64,000 nucleotides of DNA from Mesorhizobium sp. M7A.F.Ca.US.008.03.1.1 (GCF_003997495.1 NZ_RZRU01000009.1:186001-250000); one strand, 5' to 3'. Numbered from the stretch's first letter, positions 26,377 through 37,425 are shown. A program made the numbers and translations. The notes: generated from the letters alone by a model not told the origin.

Positions 26377-27240
26377 CTATTCCCCACCGCCTAGCGAATG
26401 GACGTAGACCGCCAGTTCCTTGACCTTGGTTTCGCCAAGGCGGCCGACCCATGCCGGCATCACGCCCTGTTTCGGCGCACGGACCTGGGCGGCGATTGCT
26501 GTTTCGCCTGACCCATAGAGCCAGATCGCATCGGTCAGATCGGGGGCGCCGAGCTCCTTGTTGCCCTTTGCATTGTCGCCGTGGCAAGCCACGCAATTTT
26601 CGGCAAAGACCATGGTTCCGGGTTCGACCAATGCTTGATCGCTGACCGTGCCCGACAGACTGGCGACGTAGGCGCTGACCTGTTTGATCTGGTCGGCGGT
26701 GATGATGTCGCCAAAGGCGGGCATTTCCGACAGGCGCGTATCCGGATCGGACGCGAAGCGGATGCCATGCGTGATCGTCTGCTGAATCTGCTCGGCCTTG
26801 CCGCCCCACAGCCAGTCGTCGTCATTGAGGTTGGGAAAGCCCTTGGAGCCCTGGGCGCCGGAGCCATGACATTGTACGCAATTGACCTTGAAAGCGGCGC
26901 CACCGGCAGCGACCGCGAATTCGCGCAACGCATCGTCGGCGGCAATCTCCGAGACGTTTTTCGATTCTACCGCAGTGACATATTTGCCCTTCGCAACTTC
27001 GGCCGCCGCAAGCTCGTTCCCGACATCGTTGCGGCTCGAATAGCCGAGCACACCCTTGGTTGCCGAGTGCAGGAGAGGCCATGCCGGATAGGCAATGGTG
27101 TAGCCGATCGCCCAGACTATGGTGATGTAGAACGTCCATACCCACCAGCGCGGTAGTGGGTTGTTGAGCTCCCTGATGCCGTCCCACTCATGGCCGGTGG
27201 TCGAAACACCAGAGATTTCATCGATGTGCTCGTCGCTCAT
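26377..27240 (-). CDS. fixP: FixP, di-haem c-type subunit of cbb3 oxidase
   Basis: Subunit of 287 residues: N-terminal membrane helix (PRWWVWTFYITIVWAIGYTI) and two cytochrome c domains with CVQCH and CVACH and matching methionines (SEMPAFGD; VMPAWVGRL). It passes electrons to FixO/FixN. ATG 27240 is used with GAGGA 9 bases upstream, rather than GTG at 27246. It starts 2 bases after the fixQ stop. Confidence 0.95.
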   Translation of the reverse strand: MSDEHIDEISGVSTTGHEWDGIRELNNPLPRWWVWTFYITIVWAIGYTIAYPAWPLLHSATKGVLGYSSRNDVGNELAAAEVAKGKYVTAVESKNVSEIAADDALREFAVAAGGAAFKVNCVQCHGSGAQGSKGFPNLNDDDWLWGGKAEQIQQTITHGIRFASDPDTRLSEMPAFGDIITADQIKQVSAYVASLSGTVSDQALVEPGTMVFAENCVACHGDNAKGNKELGAPDLTDAIWLYGSGETAIAAQVRAPKQGVMPAWVGRLGETKVKELAVYVHSLGGGE

Positions 27241-27242
27241 GA

Positions 27243-27392
27243 TCACTCGTCCTCAAGGGGAATCCGGGCAGCTTCGTCGGCGAGCTTGCGGCTGCCAGGG
27301 CGAAGCGCAAAGGCGATAGCGCCAACGAAGAAAAGCGCCATCGCGACCAAACCCCAGCTGTCGGCAAACTCTCGCATCAGATTGTAATCCAT
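27243..27392 (-). CDS. fixQ: FixQ, small cbb3 oxidase subunit
   Basis: Protein of 49 residues: MDYNLMREFADSWGLVAMAL then FFVGAIAFALRPGSRKLADE, with one membrane helix and a charged tail ending PLEDE, as in FixQ/CcoQ, which stabilises the oxidase. Lies between fixO and fixP. Confidence 0.93.
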   Translation of the reverse strand: MDYNLMREFADSWGLVAMALFFVGAIAFALRPGSRKLADEAARIPLEDE

Positions 27393-27404
27393 TGATAAAA
27401 CTCC

Positions 27405-28136
27405 TCAGCGGTAGCCGGCGGCTTCGTCGTAATTCTTGAAATCGACCAGCGTCCCGAGCATCTGCAGGTAGGCGACGAGGGCATCCATCTCGGTCACCTG
27501 TTGCGGGTTGCCGTCGAAGTCACCGACCTTGGCTTTCGGGTAGCGGGCCTCGAGGCCGGATGTGTCGGCGTTAGGATCGGCCTGCGCCATTAAATCCGCA
27601 TTGGCGTGCGCGATCATGTCATCGCTATAGGGAACGCCGACCCGCCGGTTGGCGACCAGATGCGTCGAGAAGTCCTTCACGTCGATCGGCGCGTCTTTCA
27701 GGAACGCGTAGCTTGGCATGATCGATTCCGGCACAACCGAACGAGGATCCGTGAGGTGCTCGACGTGCCATACATTCGAGTAGCGGTCGCCAACGCGGGC
27801 AAGGTCCGGTCCGGTGCGCTTCGATCCCCATTGGAACGGATGATCGTACATCGACTCGGCCGCCAGGCTGTAGTGACCATAGCGCTCGACTTCGTCGCGG
27901 AACGGCCGGATCATCTGGCTGTGGCAGAGGTAGCAACCCTCGCGCACATAGATGTTGCGCCCGACAAGCTCGAGCGGCGAGTAGGGGCGCATGCCTTCGA
28001 CCTTCTCGATCGTGTTGTCGAGATAGAAAAGCGGTGCGATCTCGACGATGCCGCCTACGGTCACCACAAGAAGGGAGCCGACGAGAAGAAGCGTGGCGTT
28101 CTTCTCGATGAGTGCGTGTCTGTCCATCAAGCCCAT
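27405..28136 (-). CDS. fixO: FixO, mono-haem c-type subunit of cbb3 oxidase
   Basis: Subunit of 243 residues: N-terminal helix, haem c motif CYLCHSQM ([15 protein letters not shown]), [14 protein letters not shown] and the [14 protein letters not shown] block with the axial methionine. ATG 28136 ([13 protein letters not shown]) has GGAG 7 bases upstream; the longer frame shadows the end of fixN. Confidence 0.95.
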   Translation of the reverse strand: MGLMDRHALIEKNATLLLVGSLLVVTVGGIVEIAPLFYLDNTIEKVEGMRPYSPLELVGRNIYVREGCYLCHSQMIRPFRDEVERYGHYSLAAESMYDHPFQWGSKRTGPDLARVGDRYSNVWHVEHLTDPRSVVPESIMPSYAFLKDAPIDVKDFSTHLVANRRVGVPYSDDMIAHANADLMAQADPNADTSGLEARYPKAKVGDFDGNPQQVTEMDALVAYLQMLGTLVDFKNYDEAAGYR

Positions 28137-28147
28137 TTTCTGGCTCC

Positions 28148-29758
28148 TTATTCGGCAGGCTGAAGGGCAGGAACGGAGCCAGGCATCGGCTCCTCCTCGC
28201 GCTGGTATCCGAGAATGGTCATGCCGATATTCCAGGCCATGATCAGGGTGCCGGTGAGGTACATGGCTCCGCCGATGGCGCGCATGACATAGTAGGGGTG
28301 CATGGCGGCGACGGTTTCGGCGAAGGAGTAGACCAGGAAGCCCTGCTCGTCGTATTCGCGCCACATCAGGCCCTGCATGATGCCCGACACCCACATGACA
28401 GCGGCGTAGACAACGATGCCGAGCGTCGCCAGCCAGAAGTGCCAGGTGACGAGCCTGAGCGAATAGAGCCGTTCACGATTCCACAGCTTCGGCACCATGA
28501 AGTAGATTGCGCCGAACGAGATCATGCCGACCCAGCCGAGCGCGCCGGAATGGACGTGGCCGATGGTCCAGTCGGTATAGTGCGACAGGGAGTTGACCGT
28601 CTTGATCGACATCATCGGGCCTTCGAAGGTGGACATGCCGTAGAAGGCGATGGCCATCACCATCATGCGGATGATCGGATCGGTGCGGAGCTTGTCCCAG
28701 GCGCCCGACAGCGTCATCAGGCCGTTGATCATGCCGCCCCAGGACGGCATCCAGAGCATGATTGAGAACACCATGCCGAGCGTCTGCGCCCAGTCGGGCA
28801 GGGCGGTGTAGTGCAGGTGATGGGGCCCGGCCCAGATGTAGAGAAAGATGATCGCCCAGAAATGGACGATCGACAGGCGGTAGGAATAGACCGGCCGGTT
28901 TGCCTGCTTGGGTACGAAATAATACATCATGCCGAGGAAGCCGGCGGTCAGGAAGAAGCCGACGGCATTGTGGCCGTACCACCATTGCGTCAGGGCGTCC
29001 TGGACGCCGGAAAAGGCAGAGTAACTTTTGGAGCCGAGGAAGGAAGCCGGCATCGACAGGTTGTTGATCACATGCAGCATCGCGATGGTCACGATGAAGG
29101 AGAGGTAGAACCAGTTCGCGACGTAGATATGCGGTTCCTTGCGCTTCAGGATCGTGCCGAGGAACAAGACGAGATAGGCGACCCAGACGATCGTCAGCCA
29201 GATGTCCACATACCATTCGGGTTCCGCATATTCGCGGCTCTCGGTGATGCCGAGCAGGTAGCCGGTAGCGGCCATGACGATGAAGAGCTGGTAGCCCCAG
29301 AACACGAACCAGGCGAGATCGCCGCCGAACAGCCGGGCGCGGCAGGTTCTTTGCACGACGTATAATGACGTGCAAAGCAGCGCGTTGCCGCCGAAGGCGA
29401 AGACGACACCCGACGTATGCAGCGGCCGCAAACGGCCGAAATTGAACCAGGGCTGGATGTTGAGATCGGGGTAGGCGAGCTGCAGCGCGATGACGACGCC
29501 GACAAGCATGCCAACCACACCCCAGAACATGGTGGCGATGGCGCCGTAGCGGATTGGACCATCCATGTAAGCGGACGGATCGATCGAAGCGGGCACTTCG
29601 AAATTCGAGTTGCGGATGAGGATGGCGACAAAACCGAGCAGCACAAAAAACAGCACCCACATATGCTGCCGGAAAGGCTCGTCGACACCGAAGCCGGCGG
29701 CCACCAGGGCTGCAAATGTGAACAGGCCCAAAGCGAAGATTTGCGTGCCGAACTTCAT
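28148..29758 (-). CDS. fixN: FixN, catalytic subunit of cbb3-type cytochrome oxidase
   Basis: Haem-copper oxidase subunit I of 536 residues, about 12 helices, high-affinity terminal oxidase of micro-oxic and symbiotic cells. Conserved histidines are in [41 protein letters not shown] and [13 protein letters not shown] 29758 ([13 protein letters not shown]) with GGGGA upstream is chosen over the longer frame, which crosses the FNR box. First gene of fixNOQP. Confidence 0.96.
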   Translation of the reverse strand: MKFGTQIFALGLFTFAALVAAGFGVDEPFRQHMWVLFFVLLGFVAILIRNSNFEVPASIDPSAYMDGPIRYGAIATMFWGVVGMLVGVVIALQLAYPDLNIQPWFNFGRLRPLHTSGVVFAFGGNALLCTSLYVVQRTCRARLFGGDLAWFVFWGYQLFIVMAATGYLLGITESREYAEPEWYVDIWLTIVWVAYLVLFLGTILKRKEPHIYVANWFYLSFIVTIAMLHVINNLSMPASFLGSKSYSAFSGVQDALTQWWYGHNAVGFFLTAGFLGMMYYFVPKQANRPVYSYRLSIVHFWAIIFLYIWAGPHHLHYTALPDWAQTLGMVFSIMLWMPSWGGMINGLMTLSGAWDKLRTDPIIRMMVMAIAFYGMSTFEGPMMSIKTVNSLSHYTDWTIGHVHSGALGWVGMISFGAIYFMVPKLWNRERLYSLRLVTWHFWLATLGIVVYAAVMWVSGIMQGLMWREYDEQGFLVYSFAETVAAMHPYYVMRAIGGAMYLTGTLIMAWNIGMTILGYQREEEPMPGSVPALQPAE

Positions 29759-29837
29759 GAGATGTCCCCGACTTCGGATTTCGATGGGCGGACGCCAATC
29801 CGCATGACACCAATTCAGCAGTCGCGTTGCCGCCGCC

Positions 29838-29851
29838 TTGATCCATGTCAA
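29838..29851. promoter_or_regulatory. FNR/FixK-type box shared by fixN and hemerythrin-like gene
   Basis: TTGATCCATGTCAA, matching TTGAT-N4-GTCAA, 79 bases upstream of fixN on the minus strand and 56 bases upstream of the TTG start of the divergent gene. Confidence 0.8.
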
Positions 29852-29907
29852 AGCCATTAGCGTTTGGATTGGGCAGCCTCAAACCGCAAACGATCAGGAG
29901 ACTGTTA

Positions 29908-30411
29908 TTGAACAGGGAGAGGGAGCCGGCATCGTCGCTGTTCGAAACAAGCCGCGCCAGTTCGATACTGTCAGGTCGATCTGACAGAGAAACGGTCCCG
30001 GCGGTGGTGATGAAGCGTGCGCATCTGGAAAAGCTGCAGCTGTGCGATGCCCTGGAAAGGATCGCCGACATCCTGCCCAAGGTCGATTGCCTGGCATGCC
30101 TGGCTGCAGCAAACGCGATAGTTCCGCTGTTGCGCAGCATTCATCAATACGAAGAGACGGTGATCTTTCCGGCCTACGAGGCTGCTTTAAGCGGCGGCGA
30201 TGCTTCAACCCGACGATTGCGTGCCGAACACGTCGAGGACGAGTGCTTTGCCGGCGAGGTGACTGAAATCCTGCTGGCGATTGGCCATGGCGAGCCAGTC
30301 GAGAATGCCGAGGCCGTCGGCTTCATGCTGCGCGGCTTCTTCGAAAGCATGCGCCGGCATATCGCCTTTGAACGCGAGCACGTCTTGCCGATGATCGGCG
30401 TCGTCGATTGA
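29908..30411 (+). CDS. Hemerythrin-like HHE-domain protein
   Basis: Protein of about 167 residues with a four-helix HHE fold whose histidines and acids could bind a di-iron centre: SIHQYEETVIFPAYEAAL, RAEHVEDECFAGEV and the C-terminal MRRHIAFEREHVLPMIG. Proposed role: oxygen, NO or iron handling in micro-oxic cells. The start is taken as TTG 29908 because GGAG lies 7 bases upstream; no ATG gives a better site. It is divergent from fixN around a common FNR box and convergent with fnrN. Confidence 0.78.
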   Translation: MNREREPASSLFETSRASSILSGRSDRETVPAVVMKRAHLEKLQLCDALERIADILPKVDCLACLAAANAIVPLLRSIHQYEETVIFPAYEAALSGGDASTRRLRAEHVEDECFAGEVTEILLAIGHGEPVENAEAVGFMLRGFFESMRRHIAFEREHVLPMIGVVD

Positions 30412-30413
30412 GT

Positions 30414-31136
30414 CTAGACGCCAGAGCGTCGCTGCAGCCGGGCCAAGCTGTCGACTGTCACTTCCCTGTTATTCTCGACCCGGATCACGCCATCTGATCG
30501 CAGCCTGGTCAGCTGGCGGCTCACCGTCTCGATGGTCAGACCAAGGAAATCGGCGATATCGGCGCGGGTCAGCGGCAGATCGAAACGTGTCGACTGGGCG
30601 GCCGCGTCAAGCGTGGGATCGATGTTTTTGGCGATCATCAGGAGAAAGCTCGCCACCTTTTCCGAAGCGCTCTTCCGCCCCAGTGTCACCATCCAGTCGC
30701 GGGCTTCGTCGAGTTCGTTCAGCGCCTGCTTGAGCAGACGATGCTCAAGCTCCGGTGATTCCTTCATCATCCGTTCGATGGCCGCCTTTGGAAACGAGCA
30801 CACGGAAACGGCGGTTGCGGCTTCGGCGTTGATCGCGCTTTCCACCTTGAAGGGCCTGCCCAGGAAATCGGGGGCGAACTGCAGGCCAACAATCTGCTGG
30901 CGCCCGTCAGAAAGGCTCTTAGTCAGCTTGATGACGCCAGAAAGCACGTTCGAATAGCTGTCGACGGTCTCGGCGTCGCCAATCAGTTCAACCCCTGGTT
31001 CAACATTATGCTTAGATGAGCTCTTGGCCAACTCCACCAATTGATCGGGATCGAGCGCGCCGCAAACGCCGCGGTGCCGTGCTTCGCACGATTGGCAAAG
31101 CACGGGAATGCCGGCGCTGTGAACATCCTGACGCAC
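30414..31136 (-). CDS. fnrN: FnrN, oxygen-sensing Crp/Fnr regulator
   Basis: Activator of about 240 residues that binds FNR boxes when its 4Fe-4S cluster is intact at low oxygen. The cluster ligands are visible: C14, C17 and C25 (VLCQSCEARHRGVCGAL) and central C113 (SVCSFPKA). The HTH is LTRADIADFLGLTIETVSRQ, typical of FNR/FixK specificity. The start is uncertain among GTG codons at 31136, 31142 and 31145; a longer frame would begin inside the FNR box. Likely autoregulated. Confidence 0.9.
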   Translation of the reverse strand: MRQDVHSAGIPVLCQSCEARHRGVCGALDPDQLVELAKSSSKHNVEPGVELIGDAETVDSYSNVLSGVIKLTKSLSDGRQQIVGLQFAPDFLGRPFKVESAINAEAATAVSVCSFPKAAIERMMKESPELEHRLLKQALNELDEARDWMVTLGRKSASEKVASFLLMIAKNIDPTLDAAAQSTRFDLPLTRADIADFLGLTIETVSRQLTRLRSDGVIRVENNREVTVDSLARLQRRSGV

Positions 31137-31233
31137 TGTCACCACGATCGCCCGAGAAATCCGAAAGTTCCACCAGGATATAGCATCGGTCCGAGAAAAA
31201 GCCTTGCGGCAGTTTGTCCGCGGCAAGACGGCA

Positions 31234-31247
31234 TTGACCGAAATCAA
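31234..31247. promoter_or_regulatory. FNR/FixK-type box between fnrN and hemN
   Basis: TTGACCGAAATCAA (TTGAC-N4-ATCAA), about 98 bases upstream of fnrN and 58 bases upstream of hemN, positioned to serve both divergent genes. Confidence 0.8.
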
Positions 31248-31305
31248 GGCTTCCGGTGTCCAATGTAATCATTGTCGCGCCATGCAAAGTGGAGCGGATA
31301 GAGAC

Positions 31306-32655
31306 ATGCGGCCGGAATTGCTTGCCAGACTTGCTGAGAACGTGCCGCGCTATACGAGCTACCCGACCGCGCCGCATTTCCACCCCGGCGTCGGTGCCCT
31401 TGTCTATCGAAGCTGGCTGGACGCGCTTGAGAACGGCGATGAGATTTCACTCTATCTGCATATTCCCTACTGCGACAGGCTCTGCTGGTTCTGTGCCTGC
31501 CACACCAAGCAGACACGTCACTATGAACCCGTGACGGCCTATCTCCGCTCGTTGCATGCCGAGATCGCCACCATTGCCCGTATTGTCGGCGGCAAGGCCG
31601 GCGTGCGCGCCGTCCACTTCGGTGGCGGCTCTCCGACGATGCTGAAGCCCGAGGACATGGTGATGCTGGGTAAAGCATTGCGTGCGAACTTCGATTTCCT
31701 TCCGGACGCCAAGATCAGCGTCGAAATCGATCCCAATGATATGGATGATGGCCGGCTCGATGCGCTTGCCGAGATCGGCATGACCCGGGCGAGCCTCGGC
31801 GTCCAGGATTTTGACCCGAAGGTGCAAAAGGCAATTAACCGCGAGCAGAGCTTTTTGCAGACCAAAGCGGTGGTCGACGGCGTTCGTTCGCGCGGCGTCG
31901 AATCGGTCAATCTGGACCTGCTCTACGGCTTGCCACACCAAACCAGGGAGAGCGTCTCCTCCACCGTCGCGCAGGCGTTGACCCTGGAACCGGATCGGCT
32001 GGCATTGTTTGGCTACGCGCATGTGCCCTGGTTCAAGAAGCATCAGACGATGATCGACGAGGCATGGTTGCCGGGTCCGGCGGAGCGGTTTGCTCAATCA
32101 CAGCTGGCCGCTTGTCTTATGCTGAACGCGGGATATGAAGCCGTCGGCTTCGACCATTTCGCCAAGCCCAACGATGCGTTGGCCGTAGCGGCCCGAACCG
32201 GCTGCCTGCGCCGCAATTTCCAAGGCTACACGGAGGATCGCTGCGAAACATTGATCGGCCTTGGCCCATCATCCATCAGTCAATTTCGCCAAGGCTATGC
32301 GCAGAACATGCCGTCGACCGCGGAGTATGGACGCATTGTCTCGGACGGTGGACTGGCGGCCGTCCGCGGTATCGCGCTTTCCGACGACGACGGCGTTCGC
32401 GGTTGGATCATCGAGAGGCTGATGTGTGATTTTGCCTTCTCGGCGATCGAACTGGTGGAGCGCTTTGGCGAAGCTGGCCAAAGGCTTCTGCTCAAGGCAA
32501 GTTCCACCGCCCTGCGTGACGCCGAGGGTTTGCTTGAACTTGATGGTGACCGCTTCGTCGTGCCGGCGGAAAGTCGCCCCTTTGTCAGAAGCGTCGCGGC
32601 GAAATTCGACAAATATCTCGAACCCGGCAAAGCCAGGCATTCGGTAGCGGTGTGA
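31306..32655 (+). CDS. hemN: HemN, oxygen-independent coproporphyrinogen III dehydrogenase
   Basis: Radical SAM enzyme of 449 residues for haem synthesis without oxygen: CX3CX2C with C56, C60, C63 (YCDRLCWFCACH), HFGGGSPTML, and LGVQDFDPKVQKAINR. ATG 31306 (MRPELLARLAENVPRYTSYP) matches the family start and has GGAG 11 bases upstream; ATG 31282 is an alternative. Haem supply for cbb3 oxidase explains its place beside fnrN. Confidence 0.95.
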   Translation: MRPELLARLAENVPRYTSYPTAPHFHPGVGALVYRSWLDALENGDEISLYLHIPYCDRLCWFCACHTKQTRHYEPVTAYLRSLHAEIATIARIVGGKAGVRAVHFGGGSPTMLKPEDMVMLGKALRANFDFLPDAKISVEIDPNDMDDGRLDALAEIGMTRASLGVQDFDPKVQKAINREQSFLQTKAVVDGVRSRGVESVNLDLLYGLPHQTRESVSSTVAQALTLEPDRLALFGYAHVPWFKKHQTMIDEAWLPGPAERFAQSQLAACLMLNAGYEAVGFDHFAKPNDALAVAARTGCLRRNFQGYTEDRCETLIGLGPSSISQFRQGYAQNMPSTAEYGRIVSDGGLAAVRGIALSDDDGVRGWIIERLMCDFAFSAIELVERFGEAGQRLLLKASSTALRDAEGLLELDGDRFVVPAESRPFVRSVAAKFDKYLEPGKARHSVAV

Positions 32656-32667
32656 ACATTGGCCCGG

Positions 32668-33099
32668 TCAGAAGTGTTCGCCAGCCTTGAACGGGCCGAT
32701 GCGGGTGCCTGCCGCGATCAGATAGGCGGTCGACCAGCCGATGAGCAGGAACCCGTTCACACCCTCGAGCGCCGCCAGGACACGCCACGCGTGAGCGGGC
32801 ACGATGTCGCCATAGCCAACAGTCGAAAAGGTAATGGTCGAAAAATAGAGTGCGGTCTCGAAGTCAACGAAGATATCAAGCAACCTATATAGCCCTGCCC
32901 AGAGCCAGACCTCCGCGGTGATGACGGCAAAGAGCCCCATGACCACGCTGATCATAGCGACGATACGGCTGCGGCGTCCATGCATACGAAACCGCGCGAC
33001 CAAGTATCTCATGGCATGCGTGACGGCGATCAGGCCAAACGTGTGGATCAAGACCGTTAGACCTATGACGACGGTGCCGATGAGCAGATTGAGGATCAT
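32668..33099 (-). CDS. Two-helix potassium channel protein
   Basis: Membrane protein of 143 residues of the Ion_trans_2 class: N-terminal helices, then pore loop with selectivity filter TVGYGD (93-98) and a last helix. No regulatory RCK domain follows, so gating is unknown. Convergent with hemN, 12 bases away. Confidence 0.88.
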   Translation of the reverse strand: MILNLLIGTVVIGLTVLIHTFGLIAVTHAMRYLVARFRMHGRRSRIVAMISVVMGLFAVITAEVWLWAGLYRLLDIFVDFETALYFSTITFSTVGYGDIVPAHAWRVLAALEGVNGFLLIGWSTAYLIAAGTRIGPFKAGEHF

Positions 33100-33162
33100 C
33101 GTCGGAAGGTAAACATCGATCCGGCGCCTTCCTTGCTCGAAGTCAAAACCGGCAAGTTTCGC

Positions 33163-33495
33163 CTATACGGCGCAGATCGTCGACCGGGTCAGGAACCGCT
33201 TCTCCCGTCCATTGTCGAGGGAGAACATACCGCCGCGACCAGGCACCACGTCGATGATAAGATCGGTATGCTTCCAGGCCTCGAATTGCGATGCCCCGAT
33301 GTAGAACGGTGCGTCGCCGATGTGGCCAAGCAGCACGTCCCGGTCGCCGACGATGAAGTCAGCACGCGGATAGCACATGGGCGAAGAGCCGTCGCAGCAT
33401 CCGCCGGACTGATGGAACAGCACCGGGCCATGATCGGCAACAATCTCCGCGATCAGTTCAAGGGCTGCCGGTGTCGCGGTGACTTTCGCATGCAT
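33163..33495 (-). CDS. DUF779-family protein beside aldehyde dehydrogenase
   Basis: Protein of 110 residues of the DUF779 family: FHQSGGCCDGSSPMCYP with paired cysteines, then VLLGHIGDAPFYIGASQFE. The family is usually encoded beside NAD-aldehyde dehydrogenases; the function is unknown. ATG 33495 (MHAKVTATPAALE) has GGAAAAG upstream. It follows the aldehyde dehydrogenase gene, with a terminator-like hairpin between. Confidence 0.85.
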   Translation of the reverse strand: MHAKVTATPAALELIAEIVADHGPVLFHQSGGCCDGSSPMCYPRADFIVGDRDVLLGHIGDAPFYIGASQFEAWKHTDLIIDVVPGRGGMFSLDNGREKRFLTRSTICAV

Positions 33496-33519
33496 GGTCT
33501 TTTCCGATTTCAAAATTAT

Positions 33520-33544
33520 GGCTCGGCCCTGCCAGGGCCGAGCC
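33520..33544 (-). terminator. Hairpin between aldehyde dehydrogenase and DUF779 genes
   Basis: GGCTCGGCCCT and AGGGCCGAGCC form a perfect 11-bp stem with a 3-base loop; on the minus strand ATAATTTT follows. It should terminate or attenuate the aldehyde dehydrogenase transcript before DUF779. Confidence 0.7.
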
Positions 33545-33562
33545 ATTGAGCCAAAGAGGCGA

Positions 33563-35080
<1,518 letters not shown>

Positions 35081-35182
35081 ATCTTCCTCCCAAAGCTGAC
35101 GCCGCGGAATGCGACGCGTGGAGGAGATATGCTTGCGCAGGCGCCGATTGTCAGGCCGTCGAAACCATGTCGTTCGCGCGAG

Positions 35183-35200
35183 TGTCGCAGAACTGAGACA
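35183..35200. promoter_or_regulatory. Palindrome upstream of aldehyde dehydrogenase, possible operator
   Basis: TGTCGCAGAACTGAGACA reads as TGTC-n-CAG-nn-CTG-n-GACA, an 18-bp near-perfect inverted repeat about 100 bases upstream of the aldehyde dehydrogenase start and just after the regulator gene. It is a candidate binding site for the GAF/Fis regulator; not known to me as a described site. Confidence 0.4.
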
Positions 35201-35215
35201 GTTGGGCCGGCAAAT

Positions 35216-36184
35216 TCAGTGGGTGCGCCCTAGTTCGAAGCGTTTCAACTTGCGATGCAGTGTTGCCCGGCTGATTCCGAGCGCGTCGGCGGCCGCTGAA
35301 ATGTTCCCTGAGGTTCGAGCCAAGGCTCTCTGAAGCGCAGCGCGCTCGGCCCGACCGAGGCTTCCTTCCACGCCTTCGGCACCGCTCAACACGTCCATGG
35401 CGGGCAGGCTTCTTGCCAGCGATTCCTGGGAGATGCCCAGCGCGATCCTTGCCGACCGTGTCGCTCCGACCACAAGATCGTCGGAGTCGACCGCGATGAG
35501 CCCGGCGAGCCCGCTACTCGTTTCCGGAAGCAGGAGAACACGGGCACTTTGGAATGCCCGGCGAAAGTTCTCCGCTTCGATCCGTCTTGCGGCGTCCGCG
35601 ACGGCCACCGAGATCAGGTTGGTAAACGCTTCGGTGAGATCGGCGCGGCAAGACGACACGTCGAGCGCCGCTGTGAGATTGCCCTCATGATCGAAGATCG
35701 GTGCTGTCGTGCAACTCAGCAGAGTATTGCGTGCAAAGAAATGCTGATCGCGATGGATGGTCAGCGCTCGCCGCTCGGCGAGACATGTTCCGATGCCATT
35801 CGTGCCTTCGCTCTCTTCGCCCCAAACCGTGCCCGTCCACAGTCCCCAATCTTCGAAAGTCTGGTTGTCGGAGGCAGCGCCACGGCGATCCACCGGAACT
35901 CCGTCGAGGTCGGCCAGAAGCACGCAGCAGCCAACCCCGCCCACCGCAAGATAGAGCTTGTCGAGGCTGGACCGCGCCGCCATTTGCAGCGGCTCGATCC
36001 TCTGCCTGGCTGTTCTAAGCTCCGCTTCCGTCAGACGCTTGGGCGATTTGCGCTCGGCCGGATCAAGCCGGTGCAGGTTAGAGGATCGCTGCCACGAGGC
36101 AATTAATGCCGATTTTGCTGCCGCGTCGGAATTGATCGCAGTCTGGACGCGATCTTCATGATGGCCGGCTGAGTGCCCGTTCAC
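35216..36184 (-). CDS. GAF-domain regulator with Fis-type HTH, lacking AAA+ domain
   Basis: Protein of 322 residues like the ends of AcoR: N-terminal GAF sensor region (about 60-215; SEGTNGIGTCLAERRALTIH, HEGNLTAALDVSSCRADLTE) and C-terminal Fis helix-turn-helix (about 281-318; LARTSGNISAAADALGISRA). The central sigma-54-interacting AAA+ ATPase of AcoR (about 240 residues) is absent, so it cannot activate sigma-54 polymerase in the usual way. It probably controls the adjacent aldehyde dehydrogenase. Confidence 0.85.
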   Translation of the reverse strand: MNGHSAGHHEDRVQTAINSDAAAKSALIASWQRSSNLHRLDPAERKSPKRLTEAELRTARQRIEPLQMAARSSLDKLYLAVGGVGCCVLLADLDGVPVDRRGAASDNQTFEDWGLWTGTVWGEESEGTNGIGTCLAERRALTIHRDQHFFARNTLLSCTTAPIFDHEGNLTAALDVSSCRADLTEAFTNLISVAVADAARRIEAENFRRAFQSARVLLLPETSSGLAGLIAVDSDDLVVGATRSARIALGISQESLARSLPAMDVLSGAEGVEGSLGRAERAALQRALARTSGNISAAADALGISRATLHRKLKRFELGRTH

Positions 36185-37036
36185 GCTGTCCTCCCGCTTT
36201 CGAAACTTTCCCTTGTCTGTTCAGTCACGCTCTTTCAGGTAATGCCCTGTCATAGTGAGGCTGTTTCCCAAGTCGGTCACCGACCTGTCAATTCGCCGAA
36301 GGAACTAGTCTGTGCCTTCCGGAGGCTCAAAGAGCGCCCACGGGAGTTCCATCGGGACGCAGCTGGTCACCGTTCCGGATATCTACAGCTGATAGGAAGT
36401 GTTGCTATTGATGTGGCGCAAGTCAGCCATCATGGCGTTGGCAGAGAGCCCGTTGCGGGTCAGCGCTTGAAGCGCAGGCTCGTTACGCCAGCGAGATGTA
36501 GCTCCAACTGTGAGCGGAACCAGACGGAACGATACGGAAAGACTTCGGATTTGCCCTCGAAAAAGACAATAAATCAATTTTAGGACGCCCTGCGGGCCTA
36601 CCAGTTCATCCGATCCTGCGGAAAAGTCGAAACTATTCTGAGATAGCGAAAAATCCTCTTGGGCCGACGGCATTAACCTCCCCAATGCGGTTGTTCGCCG
36701 GGATTTCCATCGAACCTCATTATCCCGCTTTGGGTGTCCACCTTGACTGGTTCAATGAAAGCTTTTCGAACCTTCAGGTTGGCGCGCTTGAACACGAGCC
36801 AGCATCACGACGGGCCGCTACAGGATCATGTCACAGGGGAGGGATGCTTAAGCAGCGCGAGAGCTTGTGAATTGGATCCGAATCCGGCCAGAGGCCTCTA
36901 TGCTAGCGAGAGATTCCCGGCTTAGCGGATCGCCTTCCTGATTTTAACGGCCGCGAGGAACAACCAGCCAATGACATGCCCGGTGTCAATCGTCACGGCA
37001 TATTGGCATGATATCTGGCGCATGCTGCCGGGATGA
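36185..37036. other. Non-coding stretch at the left border of the sparse region
   Basis: No frame here has recognisable protein features, Shine-Dalgarno support or strong hairpins. Base composition is less GC-rich than in the fix region. It marks the change from packed genes to the sparse region. Confidence 0.5.
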
Positions 37037-37318
37037 CTATTTCATGTGAGGGCCGAGCGCGGCCGGGGCTGAGACGACATCATCGGCGTACTCATAAACG
37101 TACGTGCGACCGCTGCTGATGTCGGTGACTTCCACAAAGAATTTTCCAGATCGATGCAATGCAGCCAATATGTTTCCAGTGGCTTTTTCGACTGCGCGAC
37201 GTGCGGTCGGCTCCTCGGAACAAAATTCCCTTGTCAGCCGCCCAGCCAATAACTCCTTGAATTGGTAGGTCACAGCCCCGGTCCGCGCAGAATCAATTGC
37301 ATTAGCACGTCCTAACAC
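37037..37318 (-). CDS. Hypothetical protein, 93 residues
   Basis: Plausible small soluble protein (MLGRANAIDSARTGAVTYQF) with well-mixed residues and a C-terminal FFVEVTDISSGRTYVYEYAD strand-rich part. No family is recognised. Confidence 0.45.
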   Translation of the reverse strand: MLGRANAIDSARTGAVTYQFKELLAGRLTREFCSEEPTARRAVEKATGNILAALHRSGKFFVEVTDISSGRTYVYEYADDVVSAPAALGPHMK

Positions 37319-37425
37319 TTACGGCGGAATATTTGGGGTGGCCTTTCGTCCATGCGTGGCGGCCTAAGCCTTTTCGGGCGTGACGGCCGAGCTGAAGTGG
37401 TCGGCAACCAACCCCGACGCCGGCC

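Noticed and set aside
36383..36685. 100-codon minus-strand frame in the gap after the GAF/Fis regulator
   Set aside because: No ribosome site, no recognisable motif and no operon context.
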